Assembly: GCF_900538805.1 (NCBI RefSeq)
Contig: NZ_UPZP01000015.1
Location: 1-32,566 of the forward strand
Direction: 5' to 3'
DNA: 32,566 nucleotides
Source of the DNA: an uncultured Dialister sp.
Lineage (GTDB): Bacteria; Bacillota; Negativicutes; Veillonellales; Dialisteraceae
Shown one piece after another: positions 8,593 to 16,052 of the stretch. Each line of letters begins with the position of its first letter. The first letter of the stretch is position 1. Position numbers and translations under genes: made by a program. Below the pieces are notes generated by a model. It was not told where the DNA came from, did no database searches, and saw only the letters and a list, made by a program, of their open reading frames with translations.

Positions 8593-8845
8593 ACGATAAG
8601 CCGCCTGCCCATATGTCATCTCGAGCGGGGCTGCCTGTCGGTATGAGAATAAATGTCTCTGTATTCCATTGAAACTCTGAGTCAAGAGATCTCCTGTTCC
8701 AATGTGGCATGTACCATTTCGGAGTGAGATTTCTCGACTTCTCTTCACCGGCTTCATGAACCGTCAGCATCATAGCGCCGCGGTCCTTCGCTCGAAATGA
8801 CAGTGCGGCAGATGGCATTTGTGTGATTTGTTTTTTGAAATGACA
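8593..8845. repeat. Tandem duplication copy 2 containing a 189-bp MITE-like unit
   Basis: This is the second copy, with its core at 8614-8802 and the same 13-base terminal inverted repeats (8614-8626 and 8790-8802). About 20 bases outside the left inverted repeat are also duplicated, so the second copy looks like a segmental tandem duplication rather than an independent insertion. The right flank has diverged. The bases that follow (8846-8940) hold a TCTATCGTCTAATC tract shared with 60-73, 25698-25711 and 30773-30786, then AT-rich sequence that probably contains the recA promoter, although I cannot point to a convincing -35/-10 pair. Confidence 0.85.
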
Positions 8846-8940
8846 GCAGAAGTCTGATGTCTATCGTCTAATCATCTGACCTCTCAGTTCTATTTCCCTC
8901 TTTGCACCGTATATAGTAAAATAAGAATAAAGATATTAAG

Positions 8941-9107
8941 TTAAGGAAGCACTGATTAATTCATAGAGTCTGCTTTTATAAGAATTTTTATGCACTGCTT
9001 CGTCATGGGACTCCTTAAATAGCTCGCTATTCTCGTCATCCCATTCCTCGCATTGCATAAAAATTCTAGAATAAAAGCAGACAACGATTTAATCAGCGCT
9101 TCCTTAA
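8941..9107. mobile_element. 167-bp MITE-like inverted-repeat element immediately upstream of recA
   Basis: The left arm (8941-8994) and right arm (9054-9107) are 54-base near-perfect inverted repeats. They share ends TTAAGGAAGCxCTGATTAA, an internal GTCTGCTTTTAT block and AGAATTTTTATGCA. The 59-base centre holds a second nested hairpin (ATGGGA / TCCCAT, and AATAGC-tc-GCTATT). It encodes nothing. The outermost TTAA is palindromic, so it could be either the tip of the inverted repeat or a target duplication. The element ends 25 bases before the recA ribosome binding site, so any recA transcript starting upstream must carry this structure. Confidence 0.8.
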
Positions 9108-9146
9108 GAAGGAAGGTTTCCTTCCCATTTTATAAGGAGGATTTCC

Positions 9147-10205
9147 ATGGCAAACCAAAATGAATTAAGCCCAGAAAAGAAGAAGGCCCTTGAAAGTGCC
9201 ATGCACCAGATTACGAAAGAATTCGGACAGGGCTCTATCATGCGCCTGGGGGATATGGGGGACAAGCTGGATATCGATGTGATTCCCACCGGTTCCCTGG
9301 CCCTTGATATTGCGGTCGGTGTAGGCGGATACCCCAGAGGCAGGGTCATTGAAATCTACGGCCCCGAATCTTCCGGTAAGACCACCCTGGCCCTCCATGC
9401 CATTGCGGAAGCCCAGAAACTGGGCGGCGTGGCTGCCTTTATCGATGCGGAACATGCCCTGGATCCCATGTATGCCCACCATCTGGGGGTAGACACGAAG
9501 GACCTTCTCATTTCCCAGCCGGACAGCGGCGAACAGGCCCTTTCCATCTGTGAGTCCCTGGTACGGAGCGGCGCTGTGGATATTGTGGTTATCGACTCCG
9601 TGGCAGCCCTGGTTCCGAAGCAGGAAATCGAAGGGGATATCAGCGACCAGTCCGTAGGCCTGCAGGCCCGGCTCATGAGCAAAGCCCTCCGAAAGCTCAC
9701 CGGCATTATCAGCAAGTCCAGAACCATTGTCATTTTCATCAACCAGATCCGCGAAAAGGTGGGCGTCATGTTCGGTAATCCCGAAACCACCACCGGCGGC
9801 AGGGCTCTTAAATTCTACGCTTCCATGCGTATTGAAATCAGAAGGGCCGAAGCCATTAAGAGCGGCACCGAGGTTATCGGCAACAGGACAAGGGCCAAGG
9901 TGGTGAAGAACAAGGTGGCACCGCCTTTCAAGGTGGCTGAATTTGATATTATGTACGGCGAAGGCATTTCCAAGGAAGGCACTCTCCTGGATATTGCGGT
10001 GAACATGGATATTATCCAGAAGAGCGGCGCCTGGTATTCCTACAAAGGAAACCGCATCAGCCAGGGCAGGGAGGCTGCCAAGACCTATCTCAAGGAACAT
10101 CCCGATGTGGCTGATGAAATCGACAAGATTATCCGCGACACCCTGGTAGTTGAACCGGATCACTTCGAAGATGGCGTATTATCAGAACAGGACGCAGAAA
10201 ACTGA
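9147..10205 (+). CDS. recA: Recombinase RecA
   Basis: RecA is the strand-exchange protein of homologous recombination and SOS co-protease. At 352 residues it has normal length, Walker A GPESSGKT at residues 72-79, the Walker B region VVIDSVAAL, the loop 2 region with FINQIREKVGVMFGNPETTTGG, and an acidic C-terminal tail. The ribosome binding site AAGGAGG (9134-9140) is strong and well placed. I find no GAAC-N4-GTTC LexA box upstream, so SOS control is not supported by what I can see. cinA lies upstream but is separated by about 840 bases of repeat sequence, so recA probably has its own promoter. recX overlaps its 3' end. Confidence 0.98.
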   Translation: MANQNELSPEKKKALESAMHQITKEFGQGSIMRLGDMGDKLDIDVIPTGSLALDIAVGVGGYPRGRVIEIYGPESSGKTTLALHAIAEAQKLGGVAAFIDAEHALDPMYAHHLGVDTKDLLISQPDSGEQALSICESLVRSGAVDIVVIDSVAALVPKQEIEGDISDQSVGLQARLMSKALRKLTGIISKSRTIVIFINQIREKVGVMFGNPETTTGGRALKFYASMRIEIRRAEAIKSGTEVIGNRTRAKVVKNKVAPPFKVAEFDIMYGEGISKEGTLLDIAVNMDIIQKSGAWYSYKGNRISQGREAAKTYLKEHPDVADEIDKIIRDTLVVEPDHFEDGVLSEQDAEN

Positions 10206-10650
10206 GAGGAGCTGCTACGAAGCAGCTCTCCATCTCCTGAAGTACCGGGGCCAGAGTGAAATGGAAATGCGCCGGAAGCTGAAGGAACGAAGCTACGGGG
10301 AGAAGGATATCGAGGACACTCTGGGAAAGCTGAAGCATTACGGTTATGTGGACGATGAAAGTCTGGCGGAGGATGTGTTTCGAGCCTTCCGCAGCCGCCG
10401 CTGCTATGGTAATTCTTACATCCTTCAGAAAATGAAGGCCCGGGGCCTTCCGTGCCCTTACCGCATTTCGGAGGAAGAAGAAAAGGATAATGCCTTCCAT
10501 GTCCTGCAAAGCAGGGCCAAAGTGATGCCTTCCATTTTGAAAAATTACAGGAGAGCCGCGGCCTTTCTTCTGCGAAGAGGATTTCCCTCATCAATTATCC
10601 ATTCCACTCTTTCCGAAGCAGGAGTGGAAGATGAGCCCCTTGATTGGTAA
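10171..10650 (+). CDS. recX: Regulatory protein RecX
   Basis: RecX binds and restrains RecA filaments. The 159-residue product is built of RecX three-helix repeats (motifs such as ALHLLKYRGQSEMEMRRKL and LKHYGYVDDESLAEDVF), rich in basic residues. I chose ATG 10171, overlapping recA by 35 bases; an upstream in-frame TTG at 10150 would add seven residues and has no better ribosome binding site. Overlap with recA implies coupled expression, which is common for this pair. A strong terminator follows. Confidence 0.88.
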   Translation: MAYYQNRTQKTERSCYEAALHLLKYRGQSEMEMRRKLKERSYGEKDIEDTLGKLKHYGYVDDESLAEDVFRAFRSRRCYGNSYILQKMKARGLPCPYRISEEEEKDNAFHVLQSRAKVMPSILKNYRRAAAFLLRRGFPSSIIHSTLSEAGVEDEPLDW

Positions 10651-10682
10651 AAGTCAAAAAGAAAAGTCAAAATAGAAATAAA

Positions 10683-10718
10683 AAAAGTCCTTTTTCCATG
10701 ATGGAGAAAGGACTTTTC
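10683..10718 (+). terminator. Rho-independent terminator of recA-recX
   Basis: AAAAGTCCTTTTTCCAT (10683-10699) pairs with ATGGAGAAAGGACTTTT (10701-10717), with a single mismatch or wobble and a final T run. It would end the recA-recX transcript. Confidence 0.85.
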
Positions 10719-10813
10719 TGTTGTATAAATAAGAATACAGTTCTCAAATAAACCGATAATAGCAGGAAAATTCAGATTTATTCACAAGGAAAAAGAAAAG
10801 TAAAAATTTTTCA

Positions 10814-10851
10814 TTTAACCTATTGACCATTTGACATTAATGAGGTACAAT
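10814..10851 (+). promoter_or_regulatory. ctsR promoter with a probable CtsR-type operator over the -35
   Basis: TTGACC (10823-10828) and TACAAT (10846-10851) are separated by 17 bases, a good sigma-A promoter. Three heptads related to the CtsR half-site TTTGACC lie across the -35: TTTAACC (10814-10820), ATTGACC (10822-10828) and TTTGACA (10830-10836). The known CtsR operator is a direct heptad repeat with a 10-base period; here the period is 8. Autoregulation of ctsR is therefore likely from context, but the operator geometry is unusual. Confidence 0.55.
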
Positions 10852-10895
10852 AGATTCGAAAGTTGAGAGAGCTAAAGGAAAGTGGTGAGTGTCAA

Positions 10896-11423
10896 ATGAA
10901 TAATACCATGTTATCAGACAGGATTGAAAAGTTTATCCTGGAAATGCTTGATAAAGAAACAAATGACCAGGTACTTCTTAAAAGGAAGGATGTGGCTGAT
11001 TTATTAGAATGTGCCCCCTCCCAGGTAACCTACGTCATTAATACCCGGTTTTCTTCTGATGACCGATTTGTGGTGGAGTCCAGAAGAGGGAGCGGGGGAT
11101 ACATTAAGATTTCTCTCAGAAGCCAGAACCCACCGCCTAGGCGGGCACCGGCTTCATCGACCACTTCATCTGCACCAAACCGCGAGGAAAAAAGCAGCGG
11201 AAAGAGCAGCCCCAAAGAAAATCCAAACAGCATAGAAGCTATTGAAAATGGATTGGACGGCTATTACCGCATGCTTGTGGATTATGATATTATTTCCAAT
11301 CAGGAATATCGACTGATTTATGCAATGACCCATACCATGCTGGAGTATTGTCCTGAAAGCCACCGCAGGGAGGCTGCCAAGACCATGATTCACCGCATTG
11401 AATGGGCCCTGAAAGGAGAATGA
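10896..11423 (+). CDS. ctsR: Heat-shock transcriptional repressor CtsR
   Basis: CtsR represses class III heat-shock genes (clp) in Bacillota. Residues 1-73 form the winged helix-turn-helix domain, with the family motifs PSQVTYVINTRF and the glycine wing RRGSGGYIKI. Residues about 125-175 match the C-terminal dimerisation domain. Between them is a long Ser/Pro/Lys-rich linker (about 74-112) that is larger than in the Bacillus protein, giving 175 residues against about 154. The wing, which serves as the thermosensor in Bacillus, has a serine in place of one glycine. ATG 10896 matches the family start; a TTG at 10863 would add 11 unrelated residues. It is the first gene of the ctsR-mcsA-mcsB-clpC operon. 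Confidence 0.93.
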   Translation: MNNTMLSDRIEKFILEMLDKETNDQVLLKRKDVADLLECAPSQVTYVINTRFSSDDRFVVESRRGSGGYIKISLRSQNPPPRRAPASSTTSSAPNREEKSSGKSSPKENPNSIEAIENGLDGYYRMLVDYDIISNQEYRLIYAMTHTMLEYCPESHRREAAKTMIHRIEWALKGE

Positions 11424-11426
11424 ACT

Positions 11427-11963
11427 ATGCTTTGTGATCGCTGTCATGGAAGAGAAGCAGTTGTCCATGTGACACAGATCGTCAATGGACATAGAACAGA
11501 AAAACATCTGTGCAGAGAATGCGCAGCCAAGGAAAACCTGGTGAGTCACTCCATGGATTTCTTTGGTCATGATTTATTCAGAAACAGTTTTGATACCTTC
11601 TTCAACGATGGTTTCATGAATTCCCTGTTCCGTCCGGCAAGAACAGCCATTGAAAATCTGTCCTGCCCGGAATGCGGGAAAACCTACGATGATTTTAAGA
11701 AAGACGGTCTTCTGGGCTGCCCGGGATGCTACGAAGCCTTCCGCGAAAAACTTCGTCCCGCCTTCCAGCATATGCAGGGCGCCCACCGCTACAATGGCGA
11801 TGAGCCGAAGAAGGCGGAAGTAAAGGAAGAATCGCCAAAGCTCACAGAGCTTAGAAATAAGCTGTCCAAGCTGGTGGCCGATGAAAACTATGAAGAGGCA
11901 GCCAAAGTGCGGGATGAAATCCATAAACTGGAAGAGGAAGGGAAAGGAGGCACATCCAAATGA
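11427..11963 (+). CDS. mcsA: McsA: zinc-finger activator of McsB
   Basis: McsA is the zinc-binding partner that activates the arginine kinase McsB in Bacillus. The 178-residue protein has four CxxC pairs (C3/C6, C29/C32, C80/C83, C98/C101) forming two zinc sites, and a C-terminal UVR motif (about residues 139-173, LRNKLSKLVADENYEEAAKVR) shared with UvrB/UvrC. It starts three bases after ctsR, and its end overlaps the mcsB start. All metal ligands are intact, in contrast to the altered McsB downstream. Confidence 0.92.
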   Translation: MLCDRCHGREAVVHVTQIVNGHRTEKHLCRECAAKENLVSHSMDFFGHDLFRNSFDTFFNDGFMNSLFRPARTAIENLSCPECGKTYDDFKKDGLLGCPGCYEAFREKLRPAFQHMQGAHRYNGDEPKKAEVKEESPKLTELRNKLSKLVADENYEEAAKVRDEIHKLEEEGKGGTSK

Positions 11964-13015
11964 CCCTCCAGGAAATATTAGAAAATGAGCTTCCCCGGTG
12001 GGCTCAGATATCCAAAGATGATCCGGTCATCTTCACCAGGCTTTCCCTTTTCAGAAATATGAAGAGCACCCGGTTCCCCTCCATGCTTGATGGCACCCGG
12101 AAGGCCGAGACGGCGGGAAAGCTGGACGAAGCAGTGAGATATATCAATAATCACGGCTTCGGACCCTTCATCCCCTACGGCATGGAATCCCTGAATGATG
12201 AAGAAAAGGATGTGCTTTCAGAAAAGGGGTTTCTGCCGGAAGGGGAGGAACTGCTGGATGAAAACAGCCGGCTTTACCTGAACGAAGACGGAAGCCTGGC
12301 CATCAGAACCAACGTCCATGATCATCTGGCTTTCCTGGGATTTTCCGGCGGCAATACAGTGTTCAGCCTCTGGAAAAGAACGGCCCGGCTGGCAGACGAA
12401 GCGTCGGATATTCTGGACTATGCCTTTGATCGGGAATTCGGATATCTCACGGCATCGCCCCAGTTCACGGGATCCGGGATGAAAATGGTGTCTCTCCTGT
12501 TCCTGCCGGGTTTTGCCCTTCATGACAGAATCGGAAGCCTTTCCGAATTTTTGGAACTGCGGGGGTTCCACCTGGCACCGGCAGCCGGAAAGGCCGATGA
12601 CCGTCTGCCTTTCTATCTGCTGGAAAACACCAGGTCCCTGGGTATCAGGGAAGTGGACTACGTTTCAGAGCTTGATAAGATTCTTCAGGAAATTACGGAA
12701 GAAGAGAAAAAGCTCTGGAAAGATACCTTCCAAAGCTCGGAGGAAGAACTTCGAGACCGCATCTGGCGGGCCCTGGGCCTTCTTAAATATGCAAGGCGCA
12801 TGAGCCGTAAGGAAGCCCTCTACCTTGCAGGCCTTATCCGCATGGGCATTAATGCCGACATGATTCCCGATGAGGACGGCCTCACATTCTATCGTCTCTA
12901 TTCCCTTATTCCGGACAGCCAGGTGGCACTCATCAGCCATACCGCGCCGGAGGACCAAGGAAATATGGAGAAGTGGAGATCCGCCCTCATGAGGGATGTA
13001 CTGAAGAACCTGTAA
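11960..13015 (+). CDS. mcsB: McsB-family protein (ATP:guanido phosphotransferase) with altered active site
   Basis: In Bacillus McsB phosphorylates arginines and marks proteins for ClpCP. This 351-residue protein has the expected length, operon position and colinear similarity (DYAFDREFGYLT, SLLFLPGFAL, the C-terminal RMGINADMI region). The signature residues are changed. The catalytic cysteine in the usual GYLTSCPTN reads GYLTASPQF (Ser166). The usual NEEDH reads NVHDH (residues 118-122). The arginine-rich SSRIRLARN reads FTRLSLFRN. The RGxYGEGSEA loop is replaced by residues 203-214, which lack it. These replacements are scattered over several motifs in one open frame, so a sequencing error does not explain them. 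It is probably a pseudokinase or an enzyme with a different activity. The start ATG overlaps the mcsA stop. Confidence 0.85.
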   Translation: MTLQEILENELPRWAQISKDDPVIFTRLSLFRNMKSTRFPSMLDGTRKAETAGKLDEAVRYINNHGFGPFIPYGMESLNDEEKDVLSEKGFLPEGEELLDENSRLYLNEDGSLAIRTNVHDHLAFLGFSGGNTVFSLWKRTARLADEASDILDYAFDREFGYLTASPQFTGSGMKMVSLLFLPGFALHDRIGSLSEFLELRGFHLAPAAGKADDRLPFYLLENTRSLGIREVDYVSELDKILQEITEEEKKLWKDTFQSSEEELRDRIWRALGLLKYARRMSRKEALYLAGLIRMGINADMIPDEDGLTFYRLYSLIPDSQVALISHTAPEDQGNMEKWRSALMRDVLKNL

Positions 13016-13123
13016 TCCGGTTTCAAGATTTCAAAAATTACGCTGGTTTCCCAGCTTTATCGCATAGATTTTTTTATCGTATATACAATGATTCAAAAAC
13101 TCTGAAGAAAAGGAGGAGTTATT

Positions 13124-15544
13124 ATGGAAGATAGATTTACTGACGGCGTGAAAAACGCCTGGAAATTCGCCGCTTCCGAAGCCGCGAAACTGGGCAGCGA
13201 CTACATCGGCACGGAACATCTTCTTCTGGGTATTGCCCATGAAAAAGACAGCGCCGGCGGCAAGATTTTAAATTCCCTGGGCGTCACCGTGGAAGCAGTG
13301 GAAGAGCTGCTTTCCCAGTACAGCCAGGGCCGGTCCCTTTTCAGCACCGGTGAAGTGTATGCTGCACCCCGTACCAAGAGGGTGCTGGAGATGGCAGTGG
13401 AAGAAGCCAATGAACTGGGTAATTCCTATGTAGGTACGGAACACCTGCTTTTGGCCATTCTCCACGAAGGCGGCGGCCTGGCTGTTCGTATTCTGGAAAG
13501 CTTTGATGTGAACCAGGACAAACTGCAGAAGGTCTTTGAAAAAGTGCTGTCCGAAGACAACAGCAAGTCTGATAAATCCGCTAACCTGGGCGACCTGGAT
13601 GGCTTTGCTGTAGATCTCAACGAAAAAGCCAAACAGGGCAAGATCGATCCGGTTATCGGCAGAAACGATGAAATCAACCGGGTTATCCAGATTCTGTCCC
13701 GCCGCAACAAGAACAACCCTGTCCTTATCGGTGAACCGGGCGTTGGTAAAACTGCCATTGCCGAAGGACTGGCTCAGCGCATTGTGAATAACGATGTACC
13801 GGAAATCCTCAAAAATTGTCATATCATTTCCCTTAACATGTCTTCCGTAGTGGCAGGCACCAAGTACAGAGGCGAATTTGAGGAAAGACTGAAAAAAGTC
13901 ATTGATGAAGTGAAGAAACATAAAGACTGGATCCTCTTCGTCGATGAACTGCACACCCTGGTAGGCGCAGGTTCCAGCGAAGGTTCCATGGATGCAGCCA
14001 ACATTATGAAACCGGCTCTGGCAAGAGGGGAACTGCGCTGCATTGGTGCTACCACTTTGAAGGAGTACAAGAAATACATTGAAAAGGATGCCGCCCTGGA
14101 ACGTCGTTTCCAGCCGGTGAAGGTCGGCGAACCGACGCCGAAGGATACCCTGGAAATCCTGAAGGGCCTCCGCGACCGTTACGAAGCCTTCCATAAAGCA
14201 AAAATTACTGACGAAGCACTGAAAGCGGCAGTGGACCTCTCCGGACGCTACATTACCGACCGTTTCCAGCCGGATAAAGCCATCGACGTCATCGATGAAG
14301 CGGCTGCCAAAGTCCGTATGGAAGCATCTTCTACTCCGGAAGGACTGAAGAAGAAAGAAGAAGAACTGGAATCGGTGAACAAAGAAAAGGAAGCTGCCGT
14401 TTCTTCCCAGGACTTTGAAAAAGCAGCCATTTACCGGGACCAGGCAAAGAAACTGCAGACTGAAATCGATGCCCTGAAGAAAGACTGGAAGGGCGGAGAC
14501 CATGACCATTTGACCGTTACCGAAGAGGACGTGGCAGAAGTGGTATCCAAATGGACAGGCGTTCCTGTGCAGAACCTGAAGAAGAGCGACTCCGAACGGC
14601 TGCTGCACCTGGAAGACGAACTCCATAAGAGAGTCATCGGCCAGGACGAAGCGGTCCACGCAGTGGCCACCGCTATCCGCCGTGCAAGGGCCGGCATGAA
14701 GGACCCGAAGCGTCCAATCGGCTCCTTCCTCTTCCTGGGCACCACCGGCGTAGGCAAGACCGAACTGGCAAGGGCACTGGCAGAGTGTATGTTTGGCAGT
14801 GAAAAGAATATGATCCGCTTCGACATGTCCGAATACATGGAGAAACACGAAGTCTCCCGTCTTGTCGGTGCGCCTCCAGGATATGTGGGCTACGAAGAAG
14901 GGGGTCAGCTCACCGATGCGGTGCGCCGCAACCCCTACAGCGTCATCCTCTTCGATGAAGTGGAAAAAGCGCACATGGACTTCTTCAACATTCTCCTGCA
15001 GGTTCTTGACGACGGCCGGCTGACCGATGGCCAGGGCAGGACCGTGGATTTCACCAACTGCGTCATCATCATGACCAGCAACCTGGGGTCCAATTTCCTT
15101 AAAGGTCATATGGGCAAGAAACTGGGCTTCTCTTCCGGCGAAAAAGAAGAAAAAGAAGAATCCTTCGAAGATATCAGAAAGATGATTATGGACGAAGTGA
15201 AACGGACCTTCCGTCCTGAATTCATCAACAGAATCGATGAAATCATCGTATTCCATCCTCTCACTCCGGAAAACCTCTCTGAAATCGTGGACCTCATGCT
15301 GAAGAAAGTGGCCGGCAAACTGGAACACTTCCATGTCACCCTGGACGTTTCCGACGAAGCCAAGAAGGTTATCATCGCTGACGGTACCGATGTGGAATAC
15401 GGTGCCCGTCCGCTGAAGAGGACCATCCAGAAGGAAATGGAAGATCCCATCTCCGAACTCATCCTGCAGGATGGACTGAAAGACAAGAAAGTCCTCCACG
15501 TGGGCAAGGATGAAAACGGCAAACTCACCTTCAAGGCGGAATAA
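13124..15544 (+). CDS. clpC: ATP-dependent Clp protease ATPase subunit ClpC
   Basis: ClpC is the AAA+ unfoldase that feeds ClpP. At 806 residues it has two N-terminal Clp repeats (residues 1-145), AAA-1 with Walker A GEPGVGKT at about 204-211, a UVR-bearing middle domain (about 400-475), and AAA-2 with Walker A GTTGVGKT at about 540-547, then the D2-small domain. Glu31 and Glu106, both within GTEH motifs, correspond to the two glutamates that bind phosphoarginine in Bacillus ClpC. The ribosome binding site AGGAGG is strong. The 108 bases after mcsB contain a TATACAAT-like element (13082-13089) but no clear -35, so clpC is probably read from the ctsR promoter, perhaps with an internal start. 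Confidence 0.97.
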   Translation: MEDRFTDGVKNAWKFAASEAAKLGSDYIGTEHLLLGIAHEKDSAGGKILNSLGVTVEAVEELLSQYSQGRSLFSTGEVYAAPRTKRVLEMAVEEANELGNSYVGTEHLLLAILHEGGGLAVRILESFDVNQDKLQKVFEKVLSEDNSKSDKSANLGDLDGFAVDLNEKAKQGKIDPVIGRNDEINRVIQILSRRNKNNPVLIGEPGVGKTAIAEGLAQRIVNNDVPEILKNCHIISLNMSSVVAGTKYRGEFEERLKKVIDEVKKHKDWILFVDELHTLVGAGSSEGSMDAANIMKPALARGELRCIGATTLKEYKKYIEKDAALERRFQPVKVGEPTPKDTLEILKGLRDRYEAFHKAKITDEALKAAVDLSGRYITDRFQPDKAIDVIDEAAAKVRMEASSTPEGLKKKEEELESVNKEKEAAVSSQDFEKAAIYRDQAKKLQTEIDALKKDWKGGDHDHLTVTEEDVAEVVSKWTGVPVQNLKKSDSERLLHLEDELHKRVIGQDEAVHAVATAIRRARAGMKDPKRPIGSFLFLGTTGVGKTELARALAECMFGSEKNMIRFDMSEYMEKHEVSRLVGAPPGYVGYEEGGQLTDAVRRNPYSVILFDEVEKAHMDFFNILLQVLDDGRLTDGQGRTVDFTNCVIIMTSNLGSNFLKGHMGKKLGFSSGEKEEKEESFEDIRKMIMDEVKRTFRPEFINRIDEIIVFHPLTPENLSEIVDLMLKKVAGKLEHFHVTLDVSDEAKKVIIADGTDVEYGARPLKRTIQKEMEDPISELILQDGLKDKKVLHVGKDENGKLTFKAE

Positions 15545-15567
15545 TCGCTTTCATAGGATGTAGTATA

Positions 15568-15603
15568 ATGGAGCTGTGCATAACGCATGGCTCCATTTTT
15601 TTT
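15568..15603 (+). terminator. Terminator of the ctsR-clpC operon
   Basis: ATGGAGC (15568-15574) pairs with GCTCCAT (15590-15596), followed by a run of T. The loop is 15 bases. It sits 24 bases after the clpC stop. Confidence 0.75.
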
Positions 15604-15934
15604 GAGGCAAAGACGGAGGCCGCCCTGCGGCCGAGGGAGCACTGTGTCGTATTCCCGCAGGGGTCTGCGGCTTTAGGGACACGCCCTGGCGGGCGTAAGG
15701 GTTCAGAAGGTTCAGAAGGTTCAGAGGGTGAAGGTGGGCGCCTGCGGCGCCAGTATGAATAAAACCTTTACAACCGGGCTTCGCCCGGGGAAAACAGGCA
15801 AACCGCCCTTACGGGCGTGGGAAAAGCGCACCCCCTTTGGTGGCTGGCGCCACCACCTTTCCCCCTCTTCGAGGGGGCACTATGGGTGCTCAGCAATGTG
15901 CCACATGACACTATGGGAAAACATAGAGAGGCCT

Positions 15935-16011
15935 ATTCTGCCCCCTGCATAGGGGGAAGTCCGGCGAAGCCGGATAGGGGGTGGCGAACGCAGTGAGCCA
16001 ATTAGCAGAAT
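15935..16011 (+). other. 77-nt multi-branched repeat element, copy A
   Basis: ATTCTG (15935-15940) and CAGAAT (16006-16011) can close a junction holding the hairpins CCCCCT-gcat-AGGGGG and TCCGGC-gaa-GCCGGA and a conserved tail GGCGAACGCAGTGAGCC with a GGC/GCC stem. Copies at 18304-18379 and, reversed, at 20715-20791 keep the pairing while the first hairpin and the loops vary. It may be a structured RNA or a foldback DNA; no function is known to me. Confidence 0.6.
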
Positions 16012-16052
16012 CTTATTCATCGCATATGAAGCCAAGGAAAAGCATAGAGCAG

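Noticed and set aside
8023..8757. 244-codon minus-strand frame across the cinA end and the tandem repeats
   Set aside because: It contains the same peptide twice because the DNA is duplicated, and it overlaps cinA; no ribosome binding site supports it.
8846..9146. LexA/SOS box before recA
   Set aside because: I found no GAAC-N4-GTTC or close variant; a different LexA motif in this lineage cannot be excluded.
10652..10671. Pair of AGTCAAA heptads after recX as a CtsR site
   Set aside because: The period is 13 bases, the location is upstream of the recX terminator, and the tract is A-rich, so the match is probably chance.
13082..13089. Separate promoter for clpC
   Set aside because: A TATACAAT-like -10 is present, but no acceptable -35 lies 16-18 bases upstream, so it was not listed as a feature.
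13268..15499. 743-codon open frame on the minus strand opposite clpC, and similar long antisense frames opposite alaS (21281-23629), yhaN (27088-29391) and the NlpC/nitrilase pair (18810-20249)
   Set aside because: They lie entirely opposite well-supported genes, have no recognisable domains, and their composition is that of a reverse-complemented coding strand.
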